A stretch of DNA of 64,000 nt from an uncultured Muribaculaceae bacterium (GCA_902494515.1 CABUTS010000006.1:1-64000), one strand, 5' to 3'; numbered from the stretch's first letter, positions 35,452 to 45,303 are shown. Notes: generated by a model from the sequence alone, not told the origin. Translations and numbers: made by a program.

Positions 35452-36109
35452 TGTTCGGATTGAACCAAGCTGGCAGCAAGAGCTCGCCGATATCTTTGAT
35501 TCAGACCAGTTTGCGCGAACCGCAGAGTTTGTAAGACGCGCTTACGCCTCCGGTGTGGTCTACCCCCCGGCGTCGCGGATTTTCGCCGCCTTCGACTCCT
35601 GTCCGTTCGACAAAGTTAAGGTGGTGATTCTCGGTCAGGACCCCTATCACGGGCCGGGGCAGGCAAACGGAATGTGTTTTTCGGTGAACCCCGGGGTGCG
35701 CTTCCCGCCGTCGCTGCTCAATATTTTCAAGGAAATCCACGACGACACCGGCGCTCCCATCCCCGCCGACGGCGACCTCACCCGCTGGGCAAACCAGGGG
35801 GTGCTCCTGCTCAACGCCACACTGACCGTCGAGGCCGACCGCGCAGGCTCCCATCAGGGGCATGGCTGGGAGGAATTCACCGACGAAGTTATCCGCCGCC
35901 TCTCGGCCCACCGCAACAACCTCGTATTCATCCTCTGGGGCAGTTACGCCATCCGCAAAAGCCAGCTCATCGACCCGACGCGCCACCTGATTCTGACCTC
36001 CCCACACCCCTCCCCCCTTTCGGCCCACCGCGGGTTCTTCGGCAACCACCATTTCTCCCGCGCCAACGCCTACCTCGCCGCCCACTCCCTCACCCCCATC
36101 CTGTGGTGA
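35447..36109 (+). CDS. ung: Uracil-DNA glycosylase
   Basis: 220 aa, family 1. Catalytic GQDPYHGPGQANGMCFSV at about 65-82 (Asp activates water), uracil-binding TLTVE and LLNATL near 125, DNA intercalation loop HPSPLSAHRGFFGNHHFS at about 188-205. Full length. Removes uracil from DNA to start base-excision repair. The start lies in a tandem repeat. Confidence 0.96.
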   Translation: MNVRIEPSWQQELADIFDSDQFARTAEFVRRAYASGVVYPPASRIFAAFDSCPFDKVKVVILGQDPYHGPGQANGMCFSVNPGVRFPPSLLNIFKEIHDDTGAPIPADGDLTRWANQGVLLLNATLTVEADRAGSHQGHGWEEFTDEVIRRLSAHRNNLVFILWGSYAIRKSQLIDPTRHLILTSPHPSPLSAHRGFFGNHHFSRANAYLAAHSLTPILW

Positions 36110-36157
36110 ATTTCAATCCTCACATAATTTTCGGCACGGCTCCGCGTTAACTAATTG

Positions 36158-37510
36158 ATGAAAGGCTTATTAAACACTCTCACCCTTGCCGCGGGCCTCA
36201 TTGCCCTGACAGTGGCGGCACCCTTCCCTGCCGCCGCGCAGAGATCAGTCGACGCGCAGGCATCTGCCGCCGCGCAGCCCGGAACCATCGACGTTTTCGA
36301 CCCGATGATCCGGACCGTGACGCGCGCCGTCGACGGCAACCCCCTCGCGCCGCCGGTGCTGACACTCGGCGCCGACTCCGAGCTGACCATAGGTTTCGAC
36401 ATGATTGCCGAGCAGCGCGAGTATCTCCGCTACTCGATTCATCTCTGCAACGCCGACTGGTCACCCTCGCAGCTCACCGACCCGGAGGTCTTCGACGGCT
36501 TCAACTACGCTGATATACAGGATTATGCGTTCTCATCCGGAACAAACACGCACTACGTCCACTACACCATCTCGCTTCCCAACCAGGACTATCAGTTCCG
36601 CCTCTCGGGCAATTACATCCTCGACGTTTACCCCGAGGAGAACCCCGATAACATCCTGCTGAGCGTCCCCTTCATGGTGCAGGAAAACGCCATCTCGGTC
36701 AGCGGAAGCATCACCTCCGTGACCGACATTGACATCAACGGCGCCCACCAGCAGCTGTCACTCGAAATCGACACCCGCAACGAGCGTCTGCGCGACCCCA
36801 ACAACGACCTCCGCATCCTCGTGCAGCAGAACAACCGCCGCGACAACGCCGTATGGCTCGCACACCCCGACCGCGTCAGCGGTCCGAAACTCATCTATGA
36901 ACACAACCGGCGCCTGATTTTCCCCGCCGGCAACGAATACCGCCGCATGGAGACCGTAAATAATCTCTACCCCGGCATCGGCGAAGACCACATCGAGTTC
37001 CACGCCCCCTACTATTACCATATCCTCAACCTCGACATAATCCGCGCCCACCGCCAGTATGTCTACGACCGCACTCAGCAGGGTCGTTTCCTCATCCGCG
37101 AATACAACGCCGACAACTCCGACACCGAGGCCGACTACACCTTAGTGGTCTTCACGCTCGACGCCACGGAGTTCCCCGACGCCGACGTCTACCTCGACGG
37201 AGACTTCATGAACCGCACCTTCGACGACCGCTCGCGCATGGGCTACGACCCCGAGCAGGGGCGCTACACCAAGATTCTACCCCTCAAACAGGGCGCCTAC
37301 AACTACCAGTACCTCGTGGTTCCGCGCTACGGCGCCCCGGTCACCCCGCTGTCGCCCGACTCGCCGCTCCCCTCGGCGCGCTCGCTGACCGCCCCCGTCG
37401 AAGGGGACCACTACCAGACCGTCAACGAATACTCCGTAGCCGTCTACTACCGCCCCCCCGCCGCGCGCTACGACCGCCTCCTCTCCTACCGCCTCCTCTC
37501 CAACCAGTAA
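36158..37510 (+). CDS. Type IX secretion system plug protein (DUF5103)
   Basis: 450 aa from the ATG at 36158, which gives a signal peptide (KGLLNTLTLAAGLIALTVAA). FDPMIRTV, PPVLTLGADSELTIGFD and LRYSIHLCNADWSPSQL (about 85-105) match DUF5103, which was later named the T9SS plug domain. In T9SS it is thought to close the SprA channel. Bacteroidota only. It is preceded by ung, with 48 bp between, and followed by repeat copy D. Confidence 0.85.
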   Translation: MKGLLNTLTLAAGLIALTVAAPFPAAAQRSVDAQASAAAQPGTIDVFDPMIRTVTRAVDGNPLAPPVLTLGADSELTIGFDMIAEQREYLRYSIHLCNADWSPSQLTDPEVFDGFNYADIQDYAFSSGTNTHYVHYTISLPNQDYQFRLSGNYILDVYPEENPDNILLSVPFMVQENAISVSGSITSVTDIDINGAHQQLSLEIDTRNERLRDPNNDLRILVQQNNRRDNAVWLAHPDRVSGPKLIYEHNRRLIFPAGNEYRRMETVNNLYPGIGEDHIEFHAPYYYHILNLDIIRAHRQYVYDRTQQGRFLIREYNADNSDTEADYTLVVFTLDATEFPDADVYLDGDFMNRTFDDRSRMGYDPEQGRYTKILPLKQGAYNYQYLVVPRYGAPVTPLSPDSPLPSARSLTAPVEGDHYQTVNEYSVAVYYRPPAARYDRLLSYRLLSNQ

Positions 37511-37544
37511 TCCCGCAGCAGCCCGGCAGCCCGGAGCAACCCGG

Positions 37545-37587
37545 GTTCTGTTATCGCGCGTTATCGCGCGTTCACGCGCGATAACAG
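37545..37587 (+). repeat. Dispersed intergenic repeat, variant copy D
   Basis: GTTCTGTTATCGCGCG, a repeated TTATCGCGCG, then TTCACGCGCGATAACAG: the outer parts form a palindrome CTGTTATCGCGCG/CGCGCGATAACAG. It shares the CGCGCG core and GTTCTGTTATCGCGCG with copy C but lacks GTAACTTTC. A GC-rich array of AGCCCGG-like units (37515-37544) precedes it. Confidence 0.75.
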
Positions 37588-37600
37588 CCACTCCTCCCTC

Positions 37601-37631
37601 TTGCGCGAATGGAAAAAAATGATTAACTTTG
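37601..37631 (+). promoter_or_regulatory. Promoter of the AspT-like transporter
   Basis: TTG (37601-37603), 20 bp, TAACTTTG (37624-37631); leader about 22 nt to the ATG at 37660. Confidence 0.75.
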
Positions 37632-37659
37632 CAACCGAAATCAAGGGTACACTTTCACT

Positions 37660-39336
37660 ATGGACTTTTTACAGCTATTTTGCCCGGGTAATACATCGCT
37701 GGCGGCAACTCTGATGTTGCTGTCGTTCGTTATTGCCGCGGGTATTTTCATCGGCAAGATGAAAATTGCCGGTATCTCGTTAGGTGTGACCTTCGTGCTG
37801 TTTGTCGGCATCCTGATGGGCCATTTCGGCTACGTCATAGACCCCGAGGTGCTGAAATTCGTGCGCGAATTCGGTCTGATTCTATTTATCTTCGCCATCG
37901 GTCTTCAGGTCGGTCCGGCCTTCTTCTCCTCGTTCAAGGAGGGGGGCATCAAGCTCAACATGCTGGCGGTGCTGGCAATCGTGCTCAACGTGGCCATAAC
38001 CCTGATTATCTTCTTCGTTGACGGCAACACCGACATGACGGTGCTCGTCGGCGTGATGTCCGGTGCAGTCACCAACACCCCCGGACTCGCCGCCGCCCAG
38101 CAGTCGCTCAGCGGTTCGCCTGAAGCAGTGTCCGCGGCCGTCAACACCATGTCAATGGGTTACGCCGCCGCCTACCCCCTCGGCGTACTCGGCATCATCA
38201 GCTCCATCCTGCTCATCCGCGTGATCTTCCACATCAAGGTCGACGACGAAATCGCCAAGATGAACCACGAGGCCGAGGACAACACCGTCAAGCCTTACCT
38301 GGCCTCCATCGAGGTCACCAACCCCCTCATCAACGGCAAAACCCTCGTCCAGCTCCACCAGATCATCCACACCGACTTCGTGGTTTCGCGTCTGATGCAG
38401 CAGGACGGCACCATCCATATCCCTAAATCGAGCACCCAGCTGCGTGTGGGCGACAAACTCTACGTCATCATGGCTCCCACCGACCTCGAGAGCTTCCAGA
38501 GCGTGCTCGGCCCGACCGTCCAGATGGACGACTCGCAGTGGGAGGAGGTTTCCCCCGAAAACGTTGTCAGCCGCCGCATCGTAATCACCCGCACCGAATA
38601 CAACGGCAAGACCATCGCCGACCTCCGCCTTCACAAGGGCTACAACCTCAACTGCACACGCGTCAACCGTGCCGGTGTCGACCTGCTCGCCACCCCCGGC
38701 CTGCGCCTGCAGATGGGCGACCGCCTGACCATCGTGGGCGATATCAACGACATCGAGCGCCTGGCCTCGAAGCTCGGCAACTCCATGAAGCGCCTCAACA
38801 CCCCGAACCTGATCACCATCTTCGTAGGTATTCTCTTCGGTATCATTGTCGGCTCAATCAACGTAGGCTTCGGCATGAAGCTCGGACTGGCCGGCGGCCC
38901 GCTGGTTGTCGCCATCCTGCTGAGCCGCTTCGGCTACCGCTTCAAGCTCGTAACCTACACCTCCTCGTCGGCCTCGATGATGCTCCGCGAACTCGGCATC
39001 TGCCTCTTCCTCGCCGCCGTCGGCATCGGCGCCGGCGCCAACTTCGCCGAAACCGTCTTCAACCAGACCGGTATGTGGTGGGTAATCTGGGGCTTCATCA
39101 TCACCTTCATCCCCCTGGTTATCGTCGGAATCATCGCCCGCGGCGTCTTCAAGTTCAACTACCTGACAATCATGGGTATGATTTCCGGCAGCTACACCGA
39201 TCCCCCAGCTCTGGCCTACTCCGGTAACTCCACCAGCTCCGACGCTCCGGCCGTAGCCTACTCCACGGTATATCCTCTGACCATGTTCCTGCGCGTAGTC
39301 GCGGCGCAGGCACTGATTCTCTGCTTCTGCCACTAA
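37660..39336 (+). CDS. AspT/YidE/YbjL-type putative transporter with RCK_C domains
   Basis: 558 aa. Two membrane halves (about 15-190 and 385-555) are related to each other, each with GAVTNTPGLAAAQQSL or GSYTDPPALAYSG, the AspT duplication motif. Between them are two TrkA-C-like domains (about 200-370, RVGDKLYVIMAP and QMGDRLTIVGDI). Family members move small organic acids or amino acids (AspT is an aspartate-alanine antiporter); many are of unknown substrate. Has its own promoter and a hairpin terminator. Confidence 0.88.
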   Translation: MDFLQLFCPGNTSLAATLMLLSFVIAAGIFIGKMKIAGISLGVTFVLFVGILMGHFGYVIDPEVLKFVREFGLILFIFAIGLQVGPAFFSSFKEGGIKLNMLAVLAIVLNVAITLIIFFVDGNTDMTVLVGVMSGAVTNTPGLAAAQQSLSGSPEAVSAAVNTMSMGYAAAYPLGVLGIISSILLIRVIFHIKVDDEIAKMNHEAEDNTVKPYLASIEVTNPLINGKTLVQLHQIIHTDFVVSRLMQQDGTIHIPKSSTQLRVGDKLYVIMAPTDLESFQSVLGPTVQMDDSQWEEVSPENVVSRRIVITRTEYNGKTIADLRLHKGYNLNCTRVNRAGVDLLATPGLRLQMGDRLTIVGDINDIERLASKLGNSMKRLNTPNLITIFVGILFGIIVGSINVGFGMKLGLAGGPLVVAILLSRFGYRFKLVTYTSSSASMMLRELGICLFLAAVGIGAGANFAETVFNQTGMWWVIWGFIITFIPLVIVGIIARGVFKFNYLTIMGMISGSYTDPPALAYSGNSTSSDAPAVAYSTVYPLTMFLRVVAAQALILCFCH

Positions 39337-39352
39337 ACCTCCCCCCTCATAT

Positions 39353-39390
39353 CGCCTGAAGGCCCTCCCGGCCTTCGGGCGAAGCTATTT
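39353..39390 (+). terminator. Hairpin terminator after the AspT-like gene
   Basis: CGCCTGAAGGCC (39353-39364) pairs with GGCCTTCGGGCG (39370-39381) with one G-T pair; ATTTT follows. Confidence 0.75.
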
Positions 39391-39411
39391 TCCCCGCCTC
39401 TCCCCCACTAC

Positions 39412-39495
39412 CCTCTCGACCCTCGACTCTCCACTCTCGACTCTCGACTCTCCACTCTCGACTCTCGACCCTCGACTCTCGACCCTCGACTCTCT
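39412..39495. repeat. Heptamer tandem repeat (CTCTCGA and CCCTCGA units)
   Basis: About eleven imperfect 7-bp units of the form (C/A)(C/T)TCTCGA or CCTCGA over 84 bp. It ends 14 bp before the ATG of the ABC exporter, so it occupies the leader and may include the promoter spacing. Length change by slippage is possible. Confidence 0.9.
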
Positions 39496-39508
39496 TACTC
39501 CCCTCTGA

Positions 39509-41335
39509 ATGTACGACTTTATAGCCATCCTGCGGCGATTCGTTCCGCCCTACAAGAAGTACCTGTTTCTCAACATCTTCTTCAACATCCTTTCGGCGTT
39601 CCTGACCCTGTTCTCGTTCGCCGTCATCATCCCCATTCTGGAGATGCTGTTCAAGGTGAAGGAAGCGGTGTATGAGTTCATGCCCATAGGCAGCGCCTCG
39701 CTTAAGGACATGGCAGTCAACAACTTCTACTACTACACCCAGGAAGCCATCTCAACCTACGGCACCTCCACCACCCTGGCGCTCCTGGCGCTCCTGTTAG
39801 TGGTGATGACCGCCCTGAAGACCGGCGTCACCTACCTCGCCTCCTACTTCATCATCCCGATGCGAAGCGGCATCGTGCGCGACATCCGCAACTATGTCTT
39901 CGACAAGATGCTGCAGCTCCCCATCTCATTCTTCACCTCCGAGCGCAAGGGCGACGTGATGGCGCGCATGTCGGGCGACGTAAACGAAATCGAGAACTCC
40001 ATCATGGCGTCGCTCGACATGATGTTCAAGAACCCGATCATGATCATCGTATGCCTGGTGATGATGATCACCATCTCCTGGCAGCTGACACTGTTCGTGC
40101 TGGTGCTCCTGCCGCTGGCCGGGTTCGTGATGGGAAAAGTCGGCAAGCGCCTCAAGCGCCAGAGCCTCGAGCAGCAGAACCAGTGGGGACTGCTGATGTC
40201 GAGCATCGAGGAATGTCTCGGCGGCCTCCGCATAATCAAAGCATTCAACGCCGAGCAGAAGGTCGATGACCGCTTCCACCGCGAAAACCAGGTATTCTTC
40301 AAACTCAGCAACCGCATAGCCCGCCGCCAGAGCCTCGCCCACCCGATGAGCGAGTTCCTCGGCACCATGGCCATAGCAATCGTCCTGTGGTTCGGCGGCT
40401 CGCTGATTCTGACGGGAGTATCGTCGATGAACGCAGCGTCGTTCATCTATTATATGGTGATTTTCTACTCCATCATCAACCCCGCCAAGGATCTGTCGAA
40501 GGCGATGTATTCCATACAGAAAGGTCTGGCATCCATGGTCCGCGTCGACAAGATTCTCGACGCTAAAAACCCCATCCAGGACCCCGCCAATCCCCGGGAA
40601 ATCAAGCACTTGAAGGGGGATATCTCCTTCCGCTGCGTCTCCTTCAGCTACGGCACCAACGAGGTGCTTCACGACATCGACCTCGACATTCCCGCCGGTT
40701 CGACCGTGGCGCTCGTCGGGCAGTCGGGCTCCGGGAAATCCACAATGGCGGATCTGCTTCCGCGCTTCTACGACGTGCAGAAGGGCAAGGTCACCGTCGA
40801 CGGCATCGACATCCGCGACCTGCGGGTTCACGACCTCCGCGCCTTCATGGGGAATGTGAACCAGGAGGCAATCCTCTTCAACGACACCTTCTTCAACAAC
40901 ATAACCTTCGGGGTGGAGAACGCCACCCTCGAGGAGGTCCGCGCCGCCGCCCGCGTAGCCAACGCCGACGAATTCATCATGCAGAGCGAAGAGGGCTACG
41001 ACACCGGCATCGGCGACCGTGGCTGCCGCCTCTCCGGCGGACAGCGCCAGAGGGTTTCCATAGCCCGCGCCATCCTGAAGAATCCCCCGATTCTGATTCT
41101 CGACGAAGCCACCTCCGCCCTCGATTCCGAGAGCGAGAAACTGGTGCAGGAAGCCCTGGAGCGACTGATGAAGGGGCGCACCACGTTGGTCATCGCCCAC
41201 CGCCTCTCGACCATCCGCAACGCCGACCTCATCTGCGTCCTCCACGAAGGGCGCATCGTGGAGCGCGGCACCCACGACGAGCTCATGGCCCTCGGCGGAT
41301 ACTACTCCCACTTAGTCGACATGCAGAAATTCTGA
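39509..41335 (+). CDS. MsbA-like ABC exporter (fused permease and ATPase)
   Basis: 608 aa. Six membrane helices in the first 330 residues (for example LFLNIFFNILSAFLTLFSFAV), then the nucleotide domain: Walker A GQSGSGKS (about 403), signature LSGGQRQR (about 508), Walker B ILILDEATSALD (about 528) and H-loop VIAHRLST. Full-length half-transporter acting as a homodimer, possibly for lipid A or other lipids. No partner gene. The gene is preceded by the heptamer array and ends 183 bp before trx (convergent). Confidence 0.94.
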   Translation: MYDFIAILRRFVPPYKKYLFLNIFFNILSAFLTLFSFAVIIPILEMLFKVKEAVYEFMPIGSASLKDMAVNNFYYYTQEAISTYGTSTTLALLALLLVVMTALKTGVTYLASYFIIPMRSGIVRDIRNYVFDKMLQLPISFFTSERKGDVMARMSGDVNEIENSIMASLDMMFKNPIMIIVCLVMMITISWQLTLFVLVLLPLAGFVMGKVGKRLKRQSLEQQNQWGLLMSSIEECLGGLRIIKAFNAEQKVDDRFHRENQVFFKLSNRIARRQSLAHPMSEFLGTMAIAIVLWFGGSLILTGVSSMNAASFIYYMVIFYSIINPAKDLSKAMYSIQKGLASMVRVDKILDAKNPIQDPANPREIKHLKGDISFRCVSFSYGTNEVLHDIDLDIPAGSTVALVGQSGSGKSTMADLLPRFYDVQKGKVTVDGIDIRDLRVHDLRAFMGNVNQEAILFNDTFFNNITFGVENATLEEVRAAARVANADEFIMQSEEGYDTGIGDRGCRLSGGQRQRVSIARAILKNPPILILDEATSALDSESEKLVQEALERLMKGRTTLVIAHRLSTIRNADLICVLHEGRIVERGTHDELMALGGYYSHLVDMQKF

Positions 41336-41360
41336 CACCCTCCGCTGCGACCCAGATTCC

Positions 41361-41430
41361 TCGCAACGTCTGAGTCTTCGCAACGTCTGAGTCTTCGCAA
41401 CGTCTGAGTCACCCCGCGACGTCTGAGACT
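41361..41430. repeat. Four tandem copies of a 17-bp unit (TCGCAACGTCTGAGTCT)
   Basis: Copies at 41361-41377, 41378-41394, 41395-41411 (last base changed), then a diverged copy to 41430. Lies between the ABC exporter stop and a bidirectional terminator. Confidence 0.9.
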
Positions 41431-41445
41431 TCGCAACGGACAAAA

Positions 41446-41488
41446 ACCAAAGCAGGCTGCCCCGGAATTCGGAGCAGCCTGCTTTGGT
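41446..41488. terminator. Bidirectional terminator between the ABC exporter and trxA
   Basis: ACCAAAGCAGGCTGC (41446-41460) and GCAGCCTGCTTTGGT (41474-41488) form a perfect 15-bp stem with a 13-nt loop between convergent genes. Confidence 0.9.
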
Positions 41489-41517
41489 ATCAGCCTTGGA
41501 GGCTAAAAATCAGAGGA

Positions 41518-41817
41518 TTACTTAGCATGCTCGAAGATTTTGGCAACCAGAAGCTCACCCTGCTGGACGCCGACGGTGCGCCATACCGGCTCGCCGTTCT
41601 TGAAGATAATCAGCGTCGGAACCGACTGCACGCGGTAGCGGGCTGCCAGCTCGGCGTTCTTGTCGATGTCGACCTTCACGATGGTCCCGGCATCGCCGAC
41701 TTTTTCCTTTACTTTCTCGAGAATCGGCGACTGCATCTTGCAGGGGCCGCACCATGTTGCGAAAAAGTCTACAAGCGTGGGCTTCGAGGACTTGATGATT
41801 TCGTTAAAATCGCTCAT
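41518..41817 (-). CDS. trxA: Thioredoxin
   Basis: 99 aa. Active site WCGPCKM at about 22-28, VDFFATWCGPC preceding it, and cis-proline VPTLIIF near 70. A cytoplasmic disulfide reductase; short but complete for the family. Own promoter 150 bp upstream. Confidence 0.96.
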   Translation of the reverse strand: MSDFNEIIKSSKPTLVDFFATWCGPCKMQSPILEKVKEKVGDAGTIVKVDIDKNAELAARYRVQSVPTLIIFKNGEPVWRTVGVQQGELLVAKIFEHAK

Positions 41818-41967
41818 TGTTGTATAGAATTTAATTTGTTGGCGGAATTTTGGGTTAAAAAGTCAAATATCAGAGTTTCAGGCACGAAAATCAAATTTTT
41901 GGCTGCTGACAGCGAACAGAATCCGGCTTTTGTTGGTTACTCTTATATGGTTTTATATTAATAACGG

Positions 41968-41997
41968 CAAATATACAAAAAAAGTTTGGATTTGCAA
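41968..41997 (-). promoter_or_regulatory. trxA: Promoter of trxA
   Basis: Minus strand: TTG (41995-41997), 19 bp, TATATTTG (41968-41975). Leader of about 145 nt to the ATG at 41817. Confidence 0.75.
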
Positions 41998-42079
41998 CGG
42001 TTAAATCCGCCAAGTTCAGCTTAAAATTTATAACTGCGCCTCCTTAATTATTATTAAGGAAAAATTTCTTTAATTTGCA

Positions 42080-42109
42080 TTGCAGTTCCGAAATGTTTTT
42101 GTAACTTTG
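42080..42109 (+). promoter_or_regulatory. pckA: Promoter of pckA
   Basis: TTG (42080-42082), 19 bp, TAACTTTG (42102-42109), a consensus match. Leader of about 80 nt, A-rich before the ATG. Confidence 0.85.
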
Positions 42110-42196
42110 CACTTGATAAACAAGGCGACCACGAAGCCTCAAACTCAAGAATTAAATAACACTACATATCAACCCCAATTTCTCAATTTTTATAAA

Positions 42197-43801
42197 ATGA
42201 GCAAGATTGATTTAACCCAGTACGGCATCACCGGCACCAAGGAGATCGTCTACAATCCCTCTTACGAGGAACTCTTCAAAGAGGAAACCCTCCCCAACCT
42301 CGAAGGCTTCGAGAAGGGCGTTGTCACCGAACTCGGCGCTGTTAACGTGATGACCGGCGTCTACACCGGCCGTTCCCCCAAAGATAAGTTCATCGTCCTC
42401 GACGAAAACTCCAAGGACAAAGTTTGGTGGACTACCGAAGAATACAAGAACGACAACAAGCCCGTCACCGAAAAGACATGGGAAGCTGTCAAGGAAATCG
42501 CCGTCAAGGAACTCTGCAACAAGAAACTCTACGTCGTTGACTGCTTCTGCGGCGCCAACAAGGACACCCGCATGGCTGTCCGCTTCATCATGGAAGTAGC
42601 ATGGCAGGCTCACTTCGTGACCAACATGTTCATCCGCCCCTCCGCCGAGGAACTCGCTGAATTCAAGCCCGACTTCGTTGTTTACAACGCTTCCAAGGCT
42701 AAAGTCACCAACTTCAAGGAACTCGGCCTCAACAGCGAAACCGCCATTGTCTTCAACACCACCTCCCGCGAGCAGGTTATCATCAACACCTGGTACGGCG
42801 GCGAAATGAAGAAGGGTATGTTCTCCATGATGAACTACTACCTCCCCCAGAAGGGCATCGCTTCCATGCACTGCTCCGCAAACACCGACAAGAACGGCGA
42901 GAACACCGCCATCTTCTTCGGTCTGAGCGGCACCGGTAAGACCACCCTCTCCACCGACCCCAAGCGTCTGCTCATCGGCGACGACGAACACGGCTGGGAC
43001 GACAACGGCGTCTTCAACTTCGAAGGCGGCTGCTACGCTAAGGTCATCAACCTCGACAAGGAATCCGAACCCGACATCTACAACGCTATCCGCCGCGACG
43101 CCCTCCTCGAGAACGTCACCGTAGACAAGGACGGCAAGATCGACTTCGCTGACAAGAGCGTAACAGAGAACACCCGTGTTTCCTACCCCATCTTCCACAT
43201 CGAAAACATCGTTAAGCCCGTATCCGCCGGTCCCGCCGCCAAGAACGTCATCTTCCTGTCGGCCGACGCCTTCGGCGTGCTCCCCCCCGTTTCGATCCTG
43301 ACCCCCGAGCAGACCAAGTACTACTTCCTGAGCGGCTTCACCGCCAAGCTCGCCGGTACCGAACGCGGCATCACCGAGCCCACCCCCACCTTCTCCGCAT
43401 GCTTCGGCCAGGCCTTCCTGGAACTCCACCCCACCAAGTACGCCGAAGAACTCGTCAAGAGAATGGAAAAGAGCGGCGCCAAGGCTTACCTCGTTAACAC
43501 CGGCTGGAACGGCACCGGCAAGCGCATCTCCATCCGCGACACCCGCGGTATCATCGATGCAATCCTCGACGGCGCTATCCTGAAGGCTCCCACCAAGAAG
43601 CTCCCCATCTTCGACTTCGAAATCCCCACCGAACTCCCCGGCGTAGATCCCAAGATCCTCGATCCCCGCGACACCTACACCAACCCCGAAGAGTGGACCA
43701 AGAAGGCCGAAGACCTCGCTGCCCGCTTCATCAAGAACTTCAAGAAGTACGAGAACAACCCCGCCGGTAAGGCCCTCGTAGCCGCCGGTCCCCAGCTCTA
43801 A
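42197..43801 (+). CDS. pckA: Phosphoenolpyruvate carboxykinase (ATP)
   Basis: 534 aa from the ATG at 42197 ([20 protein letters not shown]); a longer frame start is within the leader and rejected. [11 protein letters not shown] at about 57-67, kinase motif [11 protein letters not shown] at about 242-252, metal site [10 protein letters not shown], and adenine-binding [11 protein letters not shown] near 435. In Bacteroidales it runs mostly towards oxaloacetate, fixing CO2 in succinate fermentation. Codon use is optimal, which fits high expression. Strong terminator. Confidence 0.97.
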   Translation: MSKIDLTQYGITGTKEIVYNPSYEELFKEETLPNLEGFEKGVVTELGAVNVMTGVYTGRSPKDKFIVLDENSKDKVWWTTEEYKNDNKPVTEKTWEAVKEIAVKELCNKKLYVVDCFCGANKDTRMAVRFIMEVAWQAHFVTNMFIRPSAEELAEFKPDFVVYNASKAKVTNFKELGLNSETAIVFNTTSREQVIINTWYGGEMKKGMFSMMNYYLPQKGIASMHCSANTDKNGENTAIFFGLSGTGKTTLSTDPKRLLIGDDEHGWDDNGVFNFEGGCYAKVINLDKESEPDIYNAIRRDALLENVTVDKDGKIDFADKSVTENTRVSYPIFHIENIVKPVSAGPAAKNVIFLSADAFGVLPPVSILTPEQTKYYFLSGFTAKLAGTERGITEPTPTFSACFGQAFLELHPTKYAEELVKRMEKSGAKAYLVNTGWNGTGKRISIRDTRGIIDAILDGAILKAPTKKLPIFDFEIPTELPGVDPKILDPRDTYTNPEEWTKKAEDLAARFIKNFKKYENNPAGKALVAAGPQL

Positions 43802-43871
43802 GCTTCCAGACCCGCATCATCCGGGATTCCCCGAATCCCCTGATTCGCAGGAATCCCGTCAAATGATAACC

Positions 43872-43912
43872 AAAAAACTGCGCCCCGCCAGCCGGAGCGC
43901 AGTTTTTTATTT
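43872..43912. terminator. Terminator of pckA, shared with queA
   Basis: AAAAAACTGCGC (43872-43883) and GCGCAGTTTTTT (43897-43908) with T-runs on both strands, between convergent genes. Confidence 0.92.
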
Positions 43913-43989
43913 ATTGATATAAATCGTATGAACGTCACTATGAAATTAGGCACCCACATTTCTATGGAATGTGGGTACGGTTTGATCTA

Positions 43990-45276
43990 TTACAGCAGGA
44001 GGCAGGCGTCGCCGTAGCTGAGGAAGCGGAAGTCGTTGGCGAGGGCGAAATCGTACATCGCCCGCCAGTCGCCGCCGGTGAAGGCCGAAACCAGCAGGAG
44101 CAATGTGGATTTCGGCTGGTGGAAGTTGGTGACCATGCCGCGGACAATGCGGTAGGTGTAGCCGGGGGCAATGATGATGCGCGTGGTGGCGATAAAGGTC
44201 GAGGCGCCGGTGGCCTCGAGGTGTCTGACAATGGCGTCGAGAGCTTCCGCGGCGGTGGGCCAGAATGGTGCCGGGATATCCCCTTCGACAAAATCTGCAT
44301 CCGCATCCGGGGTCTCGTAAGGGCACCACTGCGGGACTTCGCCGTCCCAGCGCCCCCGGAGCATCAGGCGTCCGGCGTGGTAGAGGGATTCGAGAGTGCG
44401 GACCGAGGTGGTTCCGACCGCAATCACGCGACGCGGGGTGTCGCGCAACTCGCGCAACAGCCCGATGGGCACGGCGATGAATTCGGCGTGCATCGGATGG
44501 TCGCCGATTTCGTCGGATTTTACGGGCTGGAAAGTTCCGGCGCCGACATGGAGGGTCAGCTCGCGGCGGGGAATACCCTTTTCGCTGACGCGCGCGAGGA
44601 CTTCGGGTGTGAAATGCAGTCCGGCGGTCGGAGCGGCCACAGAGCCTTCGATTCTGGAGTAAACAGTCTGATAATCAGTGGAGTCCGACTGCTCCGTGGA
44701 GCGGTTGAGATACGGCGGGATGGGAATTTCGCCGGCCGCCTCGATGATTTTCGAGAAAGTAACACCCGGAGCATTCCAGGTGAAGCGGACAACCGACGCA
44801 TTGCCCTGGCGCTCGACACGCTCGGCATGAAGGCTGACGGCAGCCCCGTCGACCTCGACTGCGAGGGTCAGCAGCCCCTCTTTCCAGCGCTTGGAATTAC
44901 CCACAAAACAAGTCCACGAGCACTCCCCCTCGGCGGCGAAGTTCTGCGCGTAATCAGCCGGCTCGACCGGCTCGAGACAGAAAACCTCAATCAGCGCTCC
45001 CGGTCGCCCCTCGATGCCGGAATCCTTGCGGAAGCGCAGACGTGCGTTGATTACGCGGGTATTGTTGTAGATGAGCATCGCATCGGCGGGGAGCAGCTCG
45101 GGCAGCTCCGCAAAGCAATGGGCCGAAATAGAGCCGTCGTGGCCTCGGAGCAGCAGTTTGCAGGCATCGCGCTGCTGCAACGGATGCTTGGCAATCCGTT
45201 CGTCGGGGAGCGGATAGTCGAATTCCTCGATACGGATATGTCTGGCTTCTATATTTGTTTTTTGATTCTGTGTCAT
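43990..45276 (-). CDS. queA: tRNA preQ1(34) S-adenosylmethionine ribosyltransferase-isomerase
   Basis: 428 aa. IEEFDYPLPDERIAKHPLQQRDACKLL is the QueA start, AGLHFTPEVL and HVGAGTFQPVK (about 240-260) the SAM-interaction part, and TNFHQPKSTLLLLVSAF the C-terminal motif. Makes epoxyqueuosine in tRNA wobble position. Longer than E. coli QueA (about 356), as common in Bacteroidota; extra residues are in the middle domain. Start ATG at 45276, preceded by a -7 box TAACTTTG. Confidence 0.94.
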   Translation of the reverse strand: MTQNQKTNIEARHIRIEEFDYPLPDERIAKHPLQQRDACKLLLRGHDGSISAHCFAELPELLPADAMLIYNNTRVINARLRFRKDSGIEGRPGALIEVFCLEPVEPADYAQNFAAEGECSWTCFVGNSKRWKEGLLTLAVEVDGAAVSLHAERVERQGNASVVRFTWNAPGVTFSKIIEAAGEIPIPPYLNRSTEQSDSTDYQTVYSRIEGSVAAPTAGLHFTPEVLARVSEKGIPRRELTLHVGAGTFQPVKSDEIGDHPMHAEFIAVPIGLLRELRDTPRRVIAVGTTSVRTLESLYHAGRLMLRGRWDGEVPQWCPYETPDADADFVEGDIPAPFWPTAAEALDAIVRHLEATGASTFIATTRIIIAPGYTYRIVRGMVTNFHQPKSTLLLLVSAFTGGDWRAMYDFALANDFRFLSYGDACLLL

Positions 45277-45295
45277 AATGTTATAAACCGGACTG

Positions 45296-45303
45296 CAAAG
45301 TTA
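45296..45303 (-). promoter_or_regulatory. queA: -7 promoter box of queA
   Basis: Minus strand TAACTTTG, 20 bp before the ATG. The -33 TTG is not evident. Confidence 0.5.

Noticed and set aside
42080..42196. Extended PEPCK start at 42080
   Set aside because: That codon is the promoter -33 TTG; the ATG at 42197 is the family start.
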